A stretch of DNA of 64,000 bases from CABZJG01 sp902512685 (GTDB lineage Bacteria > Pseudomonadota > Alphaproteobacteria > Rhodobacterales > Rhodobacteraceae), in assembly GCA_051201605.1 (NCBI GenBank), contig CP179201.1:3100001-3164000 (forward strand), read 5' to 3'. Below, piece after piece: positions 9,087-18,851 of the stretch; position 1 is the first letter of the stretch, and each line of letters opens with the position of its first letter. The notes under the pieces were generated by a model. The model saw nothing but the letters and a program-made list of their open reading frames with translations, ran no database searches and was not told the DNA's origin. A program made the position numbers and the translations under genes.

Positions 9087-9238
9087 ATGATATCCCTGTT
9101 TTTGCTATTGCGCCCATAAGGCCGAAATCTGTGGGCCACTCTAAAGCTCGCCCAATACAAAGTGCAACCCAACTGTTTTAATTGTGGTTGCCGCCCGCAC
9201 CAGAATTGCGCATTAATGCGGAAAAGATGAAATGACGG

Positions 9239-10522
9239 ATGATACGCATGCTGGAAAACACTCCCGGGTTACTGAGCTCTGTTCGCGATCGATTTGCCCA
9301 TGTTGATGCCTGCCCCTTTGAAGGCAAAAGGGTTTTTTTTGAAAATGCCGGTGGTGCATTGACACTGAAAAGTGTTGTGGACACCTCGGCCATGTTTGCT
9401 GCCATTCCCGACAATCAGGGGCGCGACAATCCCGCCAGCGCAGCACTGATGAACATCATTGCCAAAGCCAAAGCTGACATGCAGGTTCTGTTTAACTCTA
9501 ACGGCGGGCAGTTTTTTGTTGGCGAAAGCGGCACCGAGCTTTTATTCAGGCTGATTAGAAATGCAATCATGGCCGCCCCGAAAGACGGCTGTGTGGTGGG
9601 CTGTTCGCTGGAACATCCGGCATCGCGCAGCGCTGCGCAGCATTGGGCCAAGATTTCCGGCAGACCTTATGTCAATGTGCCCCATAATGTAGAAACCGGC
9701 AGCGTGGACGCCGCTGATTATGCCGCTTTGGTCACCGCTGATACCCGCGTTGCCACCATTTTGCATACTTCACCTGTGACCGGCATGGGGGTTGATGTGG
9801 CCGCAGTTTCTAAAGCTATTCGCGCTGTATCGCCCGACTGCTATATTATAGTGGATGGCATTCAGCACGCGGCCCATGGGGCCATTGATCTCGATAGCTA
9901 CAATGTCGACGGCTATGCGATCTCACCTTATAAAATGTTCTCGCGCCATGGCTATGGGCTTGCCTGGGTTGCAGATCGACTGACCGATCAACCGCACGAG
10001 CAGCTCATAGGCGGACCAGAGCAGGCTTGGGAATTTGGCACCCGCGATACTGGCGCCTATGCAACGCTTTCGGATGTCGTTGCGCATTTTGAATGGCTCG
10101 GGGGCCAATTTACCAGTTCAACGGACCGGCGAGACAAGATTGTTGCGGCGGGTCAGGCGATCCATGCCCACGAGGCTACGCTGACGGATGCCATGCTTTA
10201 TGGCACCGGAAATTTATCCGGACTGAGCGAATTGCCCGGGGTTGAGATCGTCGGCGGGATAGATAACCCCCGACGCGAGGGACTGGTATCGATGCGGATA
10301 AAAGGATGGGCATCAGTTGATCTGGTAACCGCGCTGCGCGGCTTTGGCATCCGCACCCATACCCGCAAGGATGACCATTATTCCGGCAATATTTTAACCC
10401 CTATGGGGTGGACAGATTGCGTGCGAATTTCGCTGTGCCATTACAACAGCCTGAGCGAAGTGAGTGCGCTGTTGTCCGCTGTTGCCAAGCTGACACAGAA
10501 AGCCGGGCATGCGACGCGATAA
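9239..10522 (+). CDS. Class V aminotransferase (cysteine desulfurase-like fold)
   Basis: PLP-dependent enzyme of 427 residues in the class V family (SufS, isopenicillin epimerase and selenocysteine lyase relatives). The PLP lysine is K232 in SPYKMFSRHGYG, preceded by the cofactor-binding VDGIQHAAHG. The usual mobile-loop cysteine of SufS is not apparent near the C-terminus, so a cysteine desulfurase role is not supported. There is a second ATG three codons downstream. It stands alone, divergent from the leucine genes and followed by a broken GntR gene. Confidence 0.8.
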   Translation: MIRMLENTPGLLSSVRDRFAHVDACPFEGKRVFFENAGGALTLKSVVDTSAMFAAIPDNQGRDNPASAALMNIIAKAKADMQVLFNSNGGQFFVGESGTELLFRLIRNAIMAAPKDGCVVGCSLEHPASRSAAQHWAKISGRPYVNVPHNVETGSVDAADYAALVTADTRVATILHTSPVTGMGVDVAAVSKAIRAVSPDCYIIVDGIQHAAHGAIDLDSYNVDGYAISPYKMFSRHGYGLAWVADRLTDQPHEQLIGGPEQAWEFGTRDTGAYATLSDVVAHFEWLGGQFTSSTDRRDKIVAAGQAIHAHEATLTDAMLYGTGNLSGLSELPGVEIVGGIDNPRREGLVSMRIKGWASVDLVTALRGFGIRTHTRKDDHYSGNILTPMGWTDCVRISLCHYNSLSEVSALLSAVAKLTQKAGHATR

Positions 10523-10692
10523 ATGACGCGTTAGGCATGTCAGAGTGTTTTTACCTGCAATTGCGATTCTGCAAAGGCGCAATTGCTCAATCTTTATTGC
10601 CCTGCACGATAATAACCCTTTCCTGAGGCATGAAGTGGTATAGGATACAGTGACGCAGCCAGCTGCATTATTCTTGGAAGACCACTTTTTCT

Positions 10693-11420
10693 ATGACGCT
10701 ACGAGAGTTTATTAAGCCATGTCACTTTACCCACCGAGGTGAAGGCCCAAAATATTTACAACTGCGCAACTTAATAAGAAAAGCAATTCTGTCTGGTGCC
10801 TTAGAGCACAGTGATGCCCTACCAGCCGAACGAGATTTAGCAGGATTTTCCGGTTTATCCCGGGTCACTGTGCGAAATGCTATTAAACTTCTTGTACGCG
10901 AGGGAACTCTTGTCCAACGAAGCAGCAATCAACGACATTGCTTGCCTCTTTTTCCACCGAAATGGCAGGGCGGGGCCTAACTGCCCGATCAATCTGGATA
11001 AAAAGAGGCCGGTTTTATCCATCGCCAGATGAAATTTTTGCCTTGGGCCTCTCACAAAGATCCATGGTATCGCGTTTAATGCGTGTGCGCTATGCTGATG
11101 ACCGCCCGATGGCTGTTGAGCGCGCCACCCTTCCGGTCACAATATTGCCAGATCCTAATGTGGTTAATGAGTCACTCTATGCAACGTTAGAGAACTTGGG
11201 CAATGCACCCGTACGCGCTTCCCAAAAGATATCAGCGATTAATCTAAAAAAAGCAGATGCAGAATTATTGAAAATTCCCGAAGGGTCTGCCGGGTTGAAA
11301 ATCGAACGGGTCGCCTATCTGGCCAATGGGCTTGCATCGGAGTTCACCCGTTCGCTGTATCGCGGTGATGCCTATGAGTTTGTTGCAGATCTGACACCAA
11401 ACGAAATTGAGAAGAGGTAG
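10693..11420 (+). pseudogene. GntR/UTRA family regulator broken by a frameshift
   Basis: The first part (10693 to about 10920) encodes a GntR winged helix: PKYLQLRNLIRKAI, then LPAERDLA and the recognition helix LSRVTVRNAIKLLVREGTLVQR. The frame then fails and closes at 10980. A frame shifted relative to the first continues at about 10923 with LLASFSTEMAGRGLTARS and a complete UTRA effector domain to 11420. In intact relatives the wing (Q-G-x-G-T-F-V) sits at the junction; here about ten residues of it are missing, as a deletion would leave. Two separate proteins are unlikely because the wing is lost and the second part has no good start. A sequencing error cannot be excluded. Confidence 0.75.
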
Positions 11421-11495
11421 AGCGTCTTTAATAACCATTCTCAGGCGCGATGGCTCTTTGGCAGATGAGCCTTAAAACCCGATCAAAATAGTCTA

Positions 11496-13094
11496 TCACC
11501 CGATTGCAATAGCTTTTACATCTTCATCAATAAACGGCACATATTGTTCAAAATTATCGGCAAACATTTTCACCAGATTTTGCGCCTGCGCCTCATAGGC
11601 CGCTTCGTCAGCCCAAGTCCTTTTGGGGTCTAGCAACTGCTGATCAACACCGGGCGCGGTCATAGGTACATCAAATCCAAAGTTCATATCTTTGCGAAAC
11701 TCAACTTCTGACAGGGATCCATTCAGGGCCGTTGTCAGCAGCGCACGTGTGGCTTTAATTGGCATCCGCTGGCCCATGCCATAGGCGCCGCCTGTCCAAC
11801 CGGTATTAACCAACCAGCATGTTGCGCCATGACTGGCAATCTTTGAGCGTAACAAATTGCCATAAACTTCAGGGCGGCGCGGCATAAACGGCGCACCAAA
11901 ACAGGTTGAAAAAGTTGGCTCGGGTTCGGTAACCCCGCGCTCGGTTCCGGCCACCTTTGAGGTAAACCCGGACAGGAAATGATACATCGCCTGCGCCGGC
12001 GAAAGCCGCGCGATTGGGGGAAGCACACCAAAGGCATCGCAGGTCAGCATAATGATATTTTTTGGATGACCGCCCAGCGCCGTATCCGATGCATTGGCTA
12101 TATACTCAAGCGGATAGGCACAGCGCATATTTGCGGTCAGGCTATCATCATCAAAATCAAGCTCTTTGGTATCTGCATCAAACACCATGTTTTCGATAAC
12201 GGTTCCAAACTTACGGGTTGTCGCATAAATTTCGGGCTCTGCCTCAGCGCTTAAATTGATCGTCTTGGCATAGCAGCCGCCTTCAAAATTAAACGTGCCA
12301 CGATCCGACCAGCCATGTTCGTCATCGCCGATTAAAGTGCGCAGCGGATCTGCCGAAAGTGTGGTTTTTCCGGTGCCGGACAAACCAAAGAACACCGCCG
12401 TGTCCACCGGGTTTCCAGTGGCGTGGTTGGCCGAGCAATGCATCGGCATGATGTTTTTTTCAGGCAGCAAATAATTGAGCAGAGTGAAAACAGATTTTTT
12501 GTTCTCGCCGGCATATTCGGTCCCGCCGATCAAAATGAGCTTTTGATCAAAATTCATCGCAATAACCGTTTCACTACGGCAATCATGGCGTGCAGGGTCC
12601 GCTTGGAAACTCGGGCAGTTGATCACTGTAAAATCGGGCAAAAACTGATCCAGTGCAGCACGCTCGGGCCTGCGCAGCATGTGGCGAATAAAAAGTCCAT
12701 GCCAAGCCAATTCGGTCACCATACGCACATTGATAGAGACCAATGGGTCGGAACCGGCAATCAGATCCTGTACAAAATAATCTTTGCCGCACATATGGCC
12801 CAGCATGTCATCGCGCAGCCGATCAAAGCCCTCTGGGGACATTTTAGCGTTATTATCCCACCAAATGTGATCGGCGACTTTGTCGGTATAGACCACATGC
12901 TTATCTTTGGGGGAGCGGCCGGTGAATTTTCCAGTGCTGACCAAAAATGTCCCGCCCTGTCCCAATGTGCCCTCATTGCGCTTGAGCGCGGCGGCAATCA
13001 AGTCTGGTGCCAAATCGTTATAATAGACATTCCCTAACCCGTTAATCCCCTGATCTTCTAGTTGATATTGCGGGTTTACCCGTTCAAATGTCAT
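11496..13094 (-). CDS. pckA: Phosphoenolpyruvate carboxykinase (ATP)
   Basis: Gluconeogenic enzyme of 532 residues that converts oxaloacetate and ATP to PEP, CO2 and ADP. The kinase-1a loop GLSGTGK (237-243) follows the substrate region GRSPKDK near the N-terminus; DDEHGW and the adenine-binding region toward the C-terminus are also present. The start is ATG 13094 or 13097: AGGAG lies just upstream, and 13094 has the better spacing. A longer frame to 13145 lacks a ribosome site. It is divergent from the ChvI/ChvG system, as in many alphaproteobacteria. Confidence 0.96.
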   Translation of the reverse strand: MTFERVNPQYQLEDQGINGLGNVYYNDLAPDLIAAALKRNEGTLGQGGTFLVSTGKFTGRSPKDKHVVYTDKVADHIWWDNNAKMSPEGFDRLRDDMLGHMCGKDYFVQDLIAGSDPLVSINVRMVTELAWHGLFIRHMLRRPERAALDQFLPDFTVINCPSFQADPARHDCRSETVIAMNFDQKLILIGGTEYAGENKKSVFTLLNYLLPEKNIMPMHCSANHATGNPVDTAVFFGLSGTGKTTLSADPLRTLIGDDEHGWSDRGTFNFEGGCYAKTINLSAEAEPEIYATTRKFGTVIENMVFDADTKELDFDDDSLTANMRCAYPLEYIANASDTALGGHPKNIIMLTCDAFGVLPPIARLSPAQAMYHFLSGFTSKVAGTERGVTEPEPTFSTCFGAPFMPRRPEVYGNLLRSKIASHGATCWLVNTGWTGGAYGMGQRMPIKATRALLTTALNGSLSEVEFRKDMNFGFDVPMTAPGVDQQLLDPKRTWADEAAYEAQAQNLVKMFADNFEQYVPFIDEDVKAIAIG

Positions 13095-13449
13095 CATATC
13101 GCTCCTAGCGCAAATTTTGCGCATTGAATTTTTTACCCAAAGCAAAAGGCATTTCTACACCGCTCTGATCTGCGCACTTTGCCGGCGCAGATGCACTTGG
13201 TTTAACATGTTGTTTATCAAGATGAATAGAGCGCAGCACGTCAGTTAGCGCAACCATTTTAGAGTTAGCGCCATCATGTTCACTATGAGAAACTAGGATG
13301 CATAAAATTGCCGCATTTCTGCCGTCAAATTTCGCAGTTTCCGGGCATTATACAACAAAAAGAGGCGAATCACGTTTTGCCATTGATTAAATTCATAGGA
13401 CAACGGCATACTCCAAGCAGTTTATGCGGATATTTAGGAAAGAGATTTT
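13095..13449. other. Divergent pckA-chvI promoter region
   Basis: This stretch of about 355 bases must hold promoters in both directions. It contains an inverted repeat, ATCTGCGC (13168-13175) with GCGCAGAT (13184-13191), in the pckA leader, and a direct repeat near 13243-13271 listed separately. No open frame of interest and no RNA gene was recognised. Confidence 0.55.
13243..13271. promoter_or_regulatory. Candidate operator: direct repeat AGTTAGCGC, 20-base period
   Basis: AGTTAGCGC occurs at 13243-13251 and again at 13263-13271. The 20-base period equals about two helical turns, as expected for two regulator subunits on one DNA face. It lies between pckA and chvI and could serve either gene. 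The regulator is not known; this is inferred from repeat geometry alone. Confidence 0.35.
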
Positions 13450-14154
13450 ATGTCAAAAATTGCTTTGGTGGACGATGACCGCAACATTCTAACATCTGTT
13501 TCAATGACATTGGAAACTGAAGGCTTTGATGTTGAAACCTATACCGATGGGCAGTCTGCGTTGGATGCGTTTAGCCGCTCAATGCCTGATTTGGCAATTT
13601 TGGATATTAAAATGCCCCGCATGGATGGTATGGATTTGCTTCAAAGGTTGCGCCAGAAATCTTCATTACCGGTGATCTTTCTAACCTCAAAAGATGATGA
13701 AGTAGATGAGATTGTGGGCCTGCGCATGGGGGCTGATGATTATGTGACCAAGCCATTTTCCCAAAGGCTTTTACTTGAGCGCATCCGTTCATTGCTGCGC
13801 CGCAAAGATGCCAATGAAGGAAAACTCGTCGGCGAAGAAAGCGAAGATACAAAAGTTTTGGTGCGCGGCGAACTTTCGATCGATCCCTTGCGCCATTCTG
13901 TTACATGGAAAGGCTTGAATGTAACCTTGACAGTGACCGAGTTTTTATTGCTGCAAGCGCTGGCGCAACGACTGGGATTTGTCAAAAGCCGTGATCAGTT
14001 GATGGATGTAGCATATGACGAACAGATTTACGTTGATGATCGAACGATCGATAGCCATATTAAACGTCTGCGAAAAAAAATGCGAAGCGTTGATAACAGT
14101 TTTTCCGCCATCGAAACCCTCTATGGGATTGGGTATCGTTACAACGAAGAATAA
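13450..14154 (+). CDS. chvI: Response regulator ChvI (OmpR family)
   Basis: DNA-binding response regulator of 234 residues. The receiver domain has acidic pocket residues DDD (8-10), phosphoacceptor D52 in LDIKMPRMDG and the conserved Lys in VTKPFS. The C-terminal winged helix of the OmpR type runs from about 135 to 232. AGGAAAGAG precedes the ATG. The following histidine kinase, HPr kinase and PTS genes are the standard alphaproteobacterial ChvGI neighbourhood, so the name is secure. In relatives ChvI responds to envelope and acid stress and controls central carbon metabolism; the divergent pckA fits that. Confidence 0.94.
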   Translation: MSKIALVDDDRNILTSVSMTLETEGFDVETYTDGQSALDAFSRSMPDLAILDIKMPRMDGMDLLQRLRQKSSLPVIFLTSKDDEVDEIVGLRMGADDYVTKPFSQRLLLERIRSLLRRKDANEGKLVGEESEDTKVLVRGELSIDPLRHSVTWKGLNVTLTVTEFLLLQALAQRLGFVKSRDQLMDVAYDEQIYVDDRTIDSHIKRLRKKMRSVDNSFSAIETLYGIGYRYNEE

Positions 14155-14159
14155 GTATT

Positions 14160-15878
14160 ATGCCCGGTATTGACCCGATCAAACATCACGATGACCCAGC
14201 GTTGAGAACATCTGCAAAAATGTTTAACCAGCAGCGTCGAAATAGCACAAATAGCCCCAAGGCAAAAATGGCCATCCGGCATTCGCGCGGTGGATTTTGG
14301 GCATTTTGGCATTCTGCTTTGACCCGTAGAATTGTGATCTTTAACCTGATTGCTTTGAATATTCTAATCGCGGCCGTGCTGTATTTTTCCTCTGCTCGTG
14401 ACAGTTTAGTCTTACAGCGATCGCAGGCGATGGTTGTCGAAGCCGAGCTAGCAGCAAATATAATTGCCTTTTGGATGGGAAATAACCAAGAAAACCCATC
14501 TACACTCAACGGATTAAACGACACGCTTGAAGGGCTCAGATTGAGCTATGGATCATCACTTTACGTCTTTGCCGAAAAAGGCGCACTGATTGGCAAGATT
14601 GAAAGCATGAACCGAATAGCAATAGAAAATCTGCCGTATGACCCGCCGCCCCGCACACCGATCACTGACGGGCTAAGTGCCCTTTGGTCGGCCTTTAAAA
14701 GACTGAACTCACAATCCACGGCGGCAGAGTCCAAAGCCGATGACAAAGAGGCGCAGGCGCGCAATCTCATTGGCCCCACGCTTTTAGGCCAAACACAGCT
14801 GATCCACCATCAAGCCGGCAAAGGCAGCGGTCATGTAACGGCCTTGGCACCTATTTTTCAATCGGAAACTGTGGTGGGGGTTGTCGCCTTGGTTAGCCCT
14901 GCAGGTGAAATTGATGCCTTGGTCAAATCAGAACAAGAACGAACATTGCAACTTATGCTAATCGGAACGCTGTTTTCAATCGTGTTAAGCATTATCCTTG
15001 CATCCTCAATTTCCACCCCGCTTCGTGATCTGGCAACCGCCGCTGAGTTGGGGCGGGAAAAAAATGCAAAAAATGTCAGCCGCGGGCGCATCCGCATCCC
15101 TGATCTATCTGACCGAACCGACGAAATTGGCCGACTTTCCTCTGCCCTGCGCGGCATGGTTGAAGCGCTTTATGATCGCATTGAATCCAATGAACAGTTT
15201 GCAGCAGATGTGGCTCATGAAATCAAAAATCCTCTGGCCTCGCTGCGCTCTGCCGTGGGCACGTTGCAGCGCAGCAAACGCGACGATCACCGCACCAAAC
15301 TGCTTGAAGTGATTGACCATGATGTGCGGCGCCTGGACCGATTGGTCAGCGACATCTCAAACGCATCGCGCTTGGACAGTGAATTGGTCAAAGAAGATCA
15401 AGAAACTTTCGATTTATTGGCTTTGGTTCGAAACCTTGCAGAATACCTTGGCGCCGAAGCTCAGGGCAAAGGGATTGATTTCATTTCCGACTTTCCCGAC
15501 AAGACAATTTTTGTAAACGGTCTTGAAGCCAGACTAGCCCAGGTTTTTGTAAACTTGATCAGCAATGCAATTAGTTTTTGCCAAGACGGTGATGCGATCC
15601 GCATCTGGGTGCGTGTGCGCGAAAACCGGGTGTTGGTGGTGGTCGAAGATACCGGCCCCGGAATTCCACAAGAAGCGCTGAGCAAAGTATTTAATCGGTT
15701 TTACTCTGAACGCCCTGCCAGCGAATTTGGAAATAATTCTGGACTTGGATTGGCTATTTCAAAACAGATCATCGAAGCGCACGATGGTGTGATCTGGGCG
15801 GAAAACATTCACCCGACTTTAGCGGATGCTGACTCTGAACCTCTGGGCGCCCGTTTTGTCGTGGGTTTGCCAATTTAA
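14160..15878 (+). CDS. chvG: Sensor histidine kinase ChvG
   Basis: Membrane histidine kinase of 572 residues, partner of ChvI. There is a basic cytoplasmic N-terminus of about 55 residues, a membrane helix at about 57-77, a periplasmic sensor to about 255, a second helix at about 258-282, a HAMP segment, and the phosphoacceptor H353 in VAHEIKNPLASL. The ATPase domain shows the N box (NLISNAISF) and DTGPGIP, then GLGLAI. It starts five bases after chvI with no strong ribosome site, so translational coupling is likely. In relatives the sensor is held off by periplasmic ExoR; no exoR is in the window. Confidence 0.93.
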   Translation: MPGIDPIKHHDDPALRTSAKMFNQQRRNSTNSPKAKMAIRHSRGGFWAFWHSALTRRIVIFNLIALNILIAAVLYFSSARDSLVLQRSQAMVVEAELAANIIAFWMGNNQENPSTLNGLNDTLEGLRLSYGSSLYVFAEKGALIGKIESMNRIAIENLPYDPPPRTPITDGLSALWSAFKRLNSQSTAAESKADDKEAQARNLIGPTLLGQTQLIHHQAGKGSGHVTALAPIFQSETVVGVVALVSPAGEIDALVKSEQERTLQLMLIGTLFSIVLSIILASSISTPLRDLATAAELGREKNAKNVSRGRIRIPDLSDRTDEIGRLSSALRGMVEALYDRIESNEQFAADVAHEIKNPLASLRSAVGTLQRSKRDDHRTKLLEVIDHDVRRLDRLVSDISNASRLDSELVKEDQETFDLLALVRNLAEYLGAEAQGKGIDFISDFPDKTIFVNGLEARLAQVFVNLISNAISFCQDGDAIRIWVRVRENRVLVVVEDTGPGIPQEALSKVFNRFYSERPASEFGNNSGLGLAISKQIIEAHDGVIWAENIHPTLADADSEPLGARFVVGLPI

Positions 15879-15889
15879 AATGGGGCGCA

Positions 15890-16333
15890 GTGAAAGTGCA
15901 ACTTGATAATGAAACTGTTTTGCTTCATGCCAGTTGTGTTTCGGTCAGCGGAAATGGCGTGTTGATTTGTGGGCCAGCAGGCAGCGGTAAATCCTCTTTA
16001 GCGCTAAATTTAATTGCACTCGGGGCTGAACTGGTGGCAGACGATCAAACGATTATCCGGCGCGAAAACACGGATTTGATTGCGCGCTGCCCTGAAACAA
16101 TTTCGCATCTTATCGAAGCGCGTGGCCTTGGGTTTTTAACCCCGCCAACCCGTTCGGATGTCGTGCTCACCCTTGTGGTTGATTTAGAGACCGCTCAAAC
16201 CCAAAGAGTACCAAGACCGGAAGCCTATGAGCTTTTCGGTATCACTTTACCGCTATTTAGGCGCGCCCCGCTGGACGCATTTCCCGCCGCCCTATACATC
16301 ATGGCAAGGGATGGGGTGCGACACGACGTGTGA
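15890..16333 (+). CDS. hprK: HPr kinase/phosphorylase, short alphaproteobacterial form
   Basis: Short HPr kinase of 147 residues that contains only the catalytic C-terminal half of the Gram-positive enzyme, as is usual in alphaproteobacteria. The P-loop GPAGSGKSS lies at 28-36, followed by VADDQT and the signature region LIEARGLGFLTPP. It would phosphorylate HPr on serine. It starts with GTG at 15890, just after chvG, and lies upstream of rapZ, EIIA and HPr. Confidence 0.92.
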   Translation: MKVQLDNETVLLHASCVSVSGNGVLICGPAGSGKSSLALNLIALGAELVADDQTIIRRENTDLIARCPETISHLIEARGLGFLTPPTRSDVVLTLVVDLETAQTQRVPRPEAYELFGITLPLFRRAPLDAFPAALYIMARDGVRHDV

Positions 16334-16343
16334 AAGCGGATCA

Positions 16344-17228
16344 ATGCAGGCAAGTTCCACAATAAAATTGGTTTTGGTCACCGGCCCTTCGGGTGCTGGC
16401 CGCTCAACTGCAATCAACGCCTTGGAAGACCTGGGGTATGAAGTCATTGACAACTTACCTCTGACATTACTGCAAAGGGTGGTCGAACCCGCCGGCATGA
16501 CCAAACCGCTGGCCGTTGGACTTGACACCAGAAACCGCGATTTTTCAGTTCATGGCATGCTGGATATGCTGCATGCTTTGAGCCATAAAACAAATGTTGA
16601 AACCAGTTTGCTTTTTATCGGATGTGATCGTCATGTGCTGCTAAATCGCTTTTCTGAAACCCGACGCCGCCATCCGCTGGCGCCTGCAGAAACCCCCAAG
16701 ATCGGTATTGATCGCGAGTTTGACCTTTTGCAGCCAATTCAAGCACGCGCGGATATATTGATCGACACATCAGAAATGACCCCGCATGAATTGCGGGCTG
16801 ATATCGAACGCTGGTTTTCAACCTCCGCTTCCAAAGGGCTGTCGATTTCGGTGCAGTCCTTTTCATATAAACGCGGTTTGCCGCGTGGGGTGGACACATT
16901 GTATGACTGCCGGTTTTTACAAAACCCCTATTGGGTTGAGGCCCTTCGCGAACAAAATGGCACCCATAAAGCCGTTCAAACCTATGTTCGAAAAGACCCG
17001 CGATTCGCAGAATTTTTTGAAAGATTGCTTGAATTGAGTTGTTTTTTGCTGCCAGCATACACCGATGAAGGGAAAACACACTTTTCCATCGGCTTTGGCT
17101 GCACAGGCGGCCAACATAGATCGGTTGCCGTTACGGAAACTTTGGCCGCAGCCCTTGCAGAGCGCGGGTGGCAAGTGTCAATTAGGCATCGAGAACTGGA
17201 AAGAAATTCTACCAACCATGACCCATAA
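16344..17228 (+). CDS. rapZ: RNase adapter protein RapZ (P-loop ATPase)
   Basis: Protein of 294 residues. P-loop GPSGAGRS is at 14-21, and the conserved DNLP and the C-terminal GCTGGQHRSV region are present. In enterobacteria RapZ steers a small RNA to RNase E to control GlmS; in alphaproteobacteria its role is less clear but it sits with PTS genes. The start is ATG 16344; an upstream in-frame extension overlaps hprK and does not look like protein of this family. It lies in one operon with hprK. Confidence 0.93.
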   Translation: MQASSTIKLVLVTGPSGAGRSTAINALEDLGYEVIDNLPLTLLQRVVEPAGMTKPLAVGLDTRNRDFSVHGMLDMLHALSHKTNVETSLLFIGCDRHVLLNRFSETRRRHPLAPAETPKIGIDREFDLLQPIQARADILIDTSEMTPHELRADIERWFSTSASKGLSISVQSFSYKRGLPRGVDTLYDCRFLQNPYWVEALREQNGTHKAVQTYVRKDPRFAEFFERLLELSCFLLPAYTDEGKTHFSIGFGCTGGQHRSVAVTETLAAALAERGWQVSIRHRELERNSTNHDP

Positions 17229-17255
17229 GCGGTTTGGTCGCAGGGAGGCACGAAC

Positions 17256-17639
17256 GTGATAGGTATCGTGGTCGTCGCGCACGGCGGATTGGCAAAAGAA
17301 TACCTTCATGCGGTTGATCATGTGGTTGGCCGGCAAGCGGGCATTGTGGCTATTTCGATTGAACCGGACCATGATCGCCAACAAAAACAAGATGAGATTT
17401 GTGACGCCGCAAACGCCGTGGATACAGGATGTGGTGTGGTCGTGGTGACTGATATGTTTGGCAGCAGCCCGTCGAACCTATCGCTGCGGGCCTGCCAGCC
17501 GGAAAACCGCAAGATTATCTATGGCGCTAACTTGCCGATGCTGGTCAAATTGGCCAAATCACGGCATCTTTTGGTTCAAGAAGCTGTTTCCACGGCGCTT
17601 GCAGCGGGCCGTAAATATATTGATAGCTGCGACGGCTAA
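17256..17639 (+). CDS. PTS EIIA, mannose family, regulatory
   Basis: EIIA-Man family protein of 127 residues. The phosphorylated histidine is H9 in VVVAHGGLA, and VVVTDMFGSSPSN is the conserved second motif. No EIIB, EIIC or EIID is near, so it is probably a regulatory PTS component that takes phosphate from HPr and not a sugar importer. It starts with GTG 17256 behind GGGAGG (17243-17248). Confidence 0.92.
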   Translation: MIGIVVVAHGGLAKEYLHAVDHVVGRQAGIVAISIEPDHDRQQKQDEICDAANAVDTGCGVVVVTDMFGSSPSNLSLRACQPENRKIIYGANLPMLVKLAKSRHLLVQEAVSTALAAGRKYIDSCDG

Positions 17640-17648
17640 GGAGTTTAA

Positions 17649-17927
17649 ATGAACGGCAAAGTCACCCGGGTGTTTGAGATTGTGAATGAAAAAGGTCTGC
17701 ACGCTCGCGCTTCGGCAAAATTTGTTGAAACCGTTGAAGCCTATGATGCCTCAGCCGAGGTGATGAAAGACGGCCTAGGGGCCAGCGGCGATAGTATCAT
17801 GGGCCTATTGATGTTGGCCGCATCGAAAGGCAGCACGATCGAAGTCACCACGCAAGGAACGCAAAGTCTGGATCTTGCAAATGCCATCGGCCAATTGATT
17901 GCAAATCGCTTTGGTGAGGCCCAGTAA
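17649..17927 (+). CDS. ptsH: Phosphocarrier protein HPr
   Basis: HPr of 92 residues. H18 in NEKGLHARASAKF is the EI/EIIA phosphorylation site. S49 in SGDSIMGLLML is the HPr-kinase site, consistent with hprK in the same operon. AAGGAG (17638-17643) lies just ahead of ATG 17649. Enzyme I (ptsP or ptsI) is not in the window. Confidence 0.95.
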   Translation: MNGKVTRVFEIVNEKGLHARASAKFVETVEAYDASAEVMKDGLGASGDSIMGLLMLAASKGSTIEVTTQGTQSLDLANAIGQLIANRFGEAQ

Positions 17928-17948
17928 ATGCCCCAAAGGGATCATTGA

Positions 17949-18851
17949 GTGATCGATAAATTGCGCCATAAACCTTTGTCCAGTCTTGCAGGGGCACCGC
18001 CGCCATTAACCCTTGCCGAAGCGCCATATGACAGACACCGCCTGTCATACGCATCAACGTTCACCAATCCAACTCAACGCATTACCATTCAGACCATCGA
18101 GTACCTGACTGGCAAGCTGCGGTTGCTGCGTAAAATCCGCCAGTTCGAAGCGATGGGGGTGCCGCATGGGCAGGCGTTTTGGAAGCAAGCACTTGATGTG
18201 ATGGGCATAGAGTTAAAAACTCCTCAAGAGCAAATTGACCGCATCCCTAAAGATGGCCCTTTGATTATCACCTCTAATCATCCTCATGGGTTGGTTGACG
18301 GTATGGTTCTGGCCGAACTTATCGGCCGGGTTAGAACGGATTATAAAATTCTCACCCGTTCATTGCTTACCGGAATAACCGAAATTGATCAGTTCATGAT
18401 CCCGGTGCCGTTTCCGCATGAAGAAAACGCGCTGGAAAAAAATCTTTTGATGCGCAAACAGGCCATGGGCCATCTTAAAGATGGTGGCGTTGTGGTGTTA
18501 TTTCCCTCTGGCGTTGTGGCGTCGTCTCAAACAATGTTTGGACCGGCAATCGAAGACCATTGGAACCCCTTTACGGCCAAAATGATCCAACGCTCAAACG
18601 CCAAAGTATTGCCGGTGTTCTTTCCTGGTTCGAACTCACGATGGTATCAGATCGCCAATCAAATTTCCCCAACCCTACGTCAGGGCCTTTTGCTTTATGA
18701 AGTTGTGCACGCCATGAACAAACCCCAAGCCCCCAAAGTTGGTGCGTTGATTGATCGCCCGATAATCCAGGATTGGGTTGATAACCCACGCGGTTTCGTC
18801 GCTTGGTTGCGCGACGAAACCCTAAAATTAGGACCACATTCTAACGGGTAG
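17949..18851 (+). CDS. Lysophospholipid acyltransferase family protein (PlsC-like)
   Basis: Protein of 300 residues with the acyltransferase motif NHPHGLVDG (110-118), a form of NHxxxxD, and FPSGVV as the second acceptor-binding motif. It would transfer an acyl chain to a lysolipid at the inner face of the inner membrane. Its size and sequence resemble the OlsA/PlsC-related group often found after ptsH in alphaproteobacteria; the acceptor is unknown. It starts at GTG 17949 with GGGAT upstream. Its end overlaps the convergent dehydrogenase gene by 11 bases. Confidence 0.82.
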   Translation: MIDKLRHKPLSSLAGAPPPLTLAEAPYDRHRLSYASTFTNPTQRITIQTIEYLTGKLRLLRKIRQFEAMGVPHGQAFWKQALDVMGIELKTPQEQIDRIPKDGPLIITSNHPHGLVDGMVLAELIGRVRTDYKILTRSLLTGITEIDQFMIPVPFPHEENALEKNLLMRKQAMGHLKDGGVVVLFPSGVVASSQTMFGPAIEDHWNPFTAKMIQRSNAKVLPVFFPGSNSRWYQIANQISPTLRQGLLLYEVVHAMNKPQAPKVGALIDRPIIQDWVDNPRGFVAWLRDETLKLGPHSNG

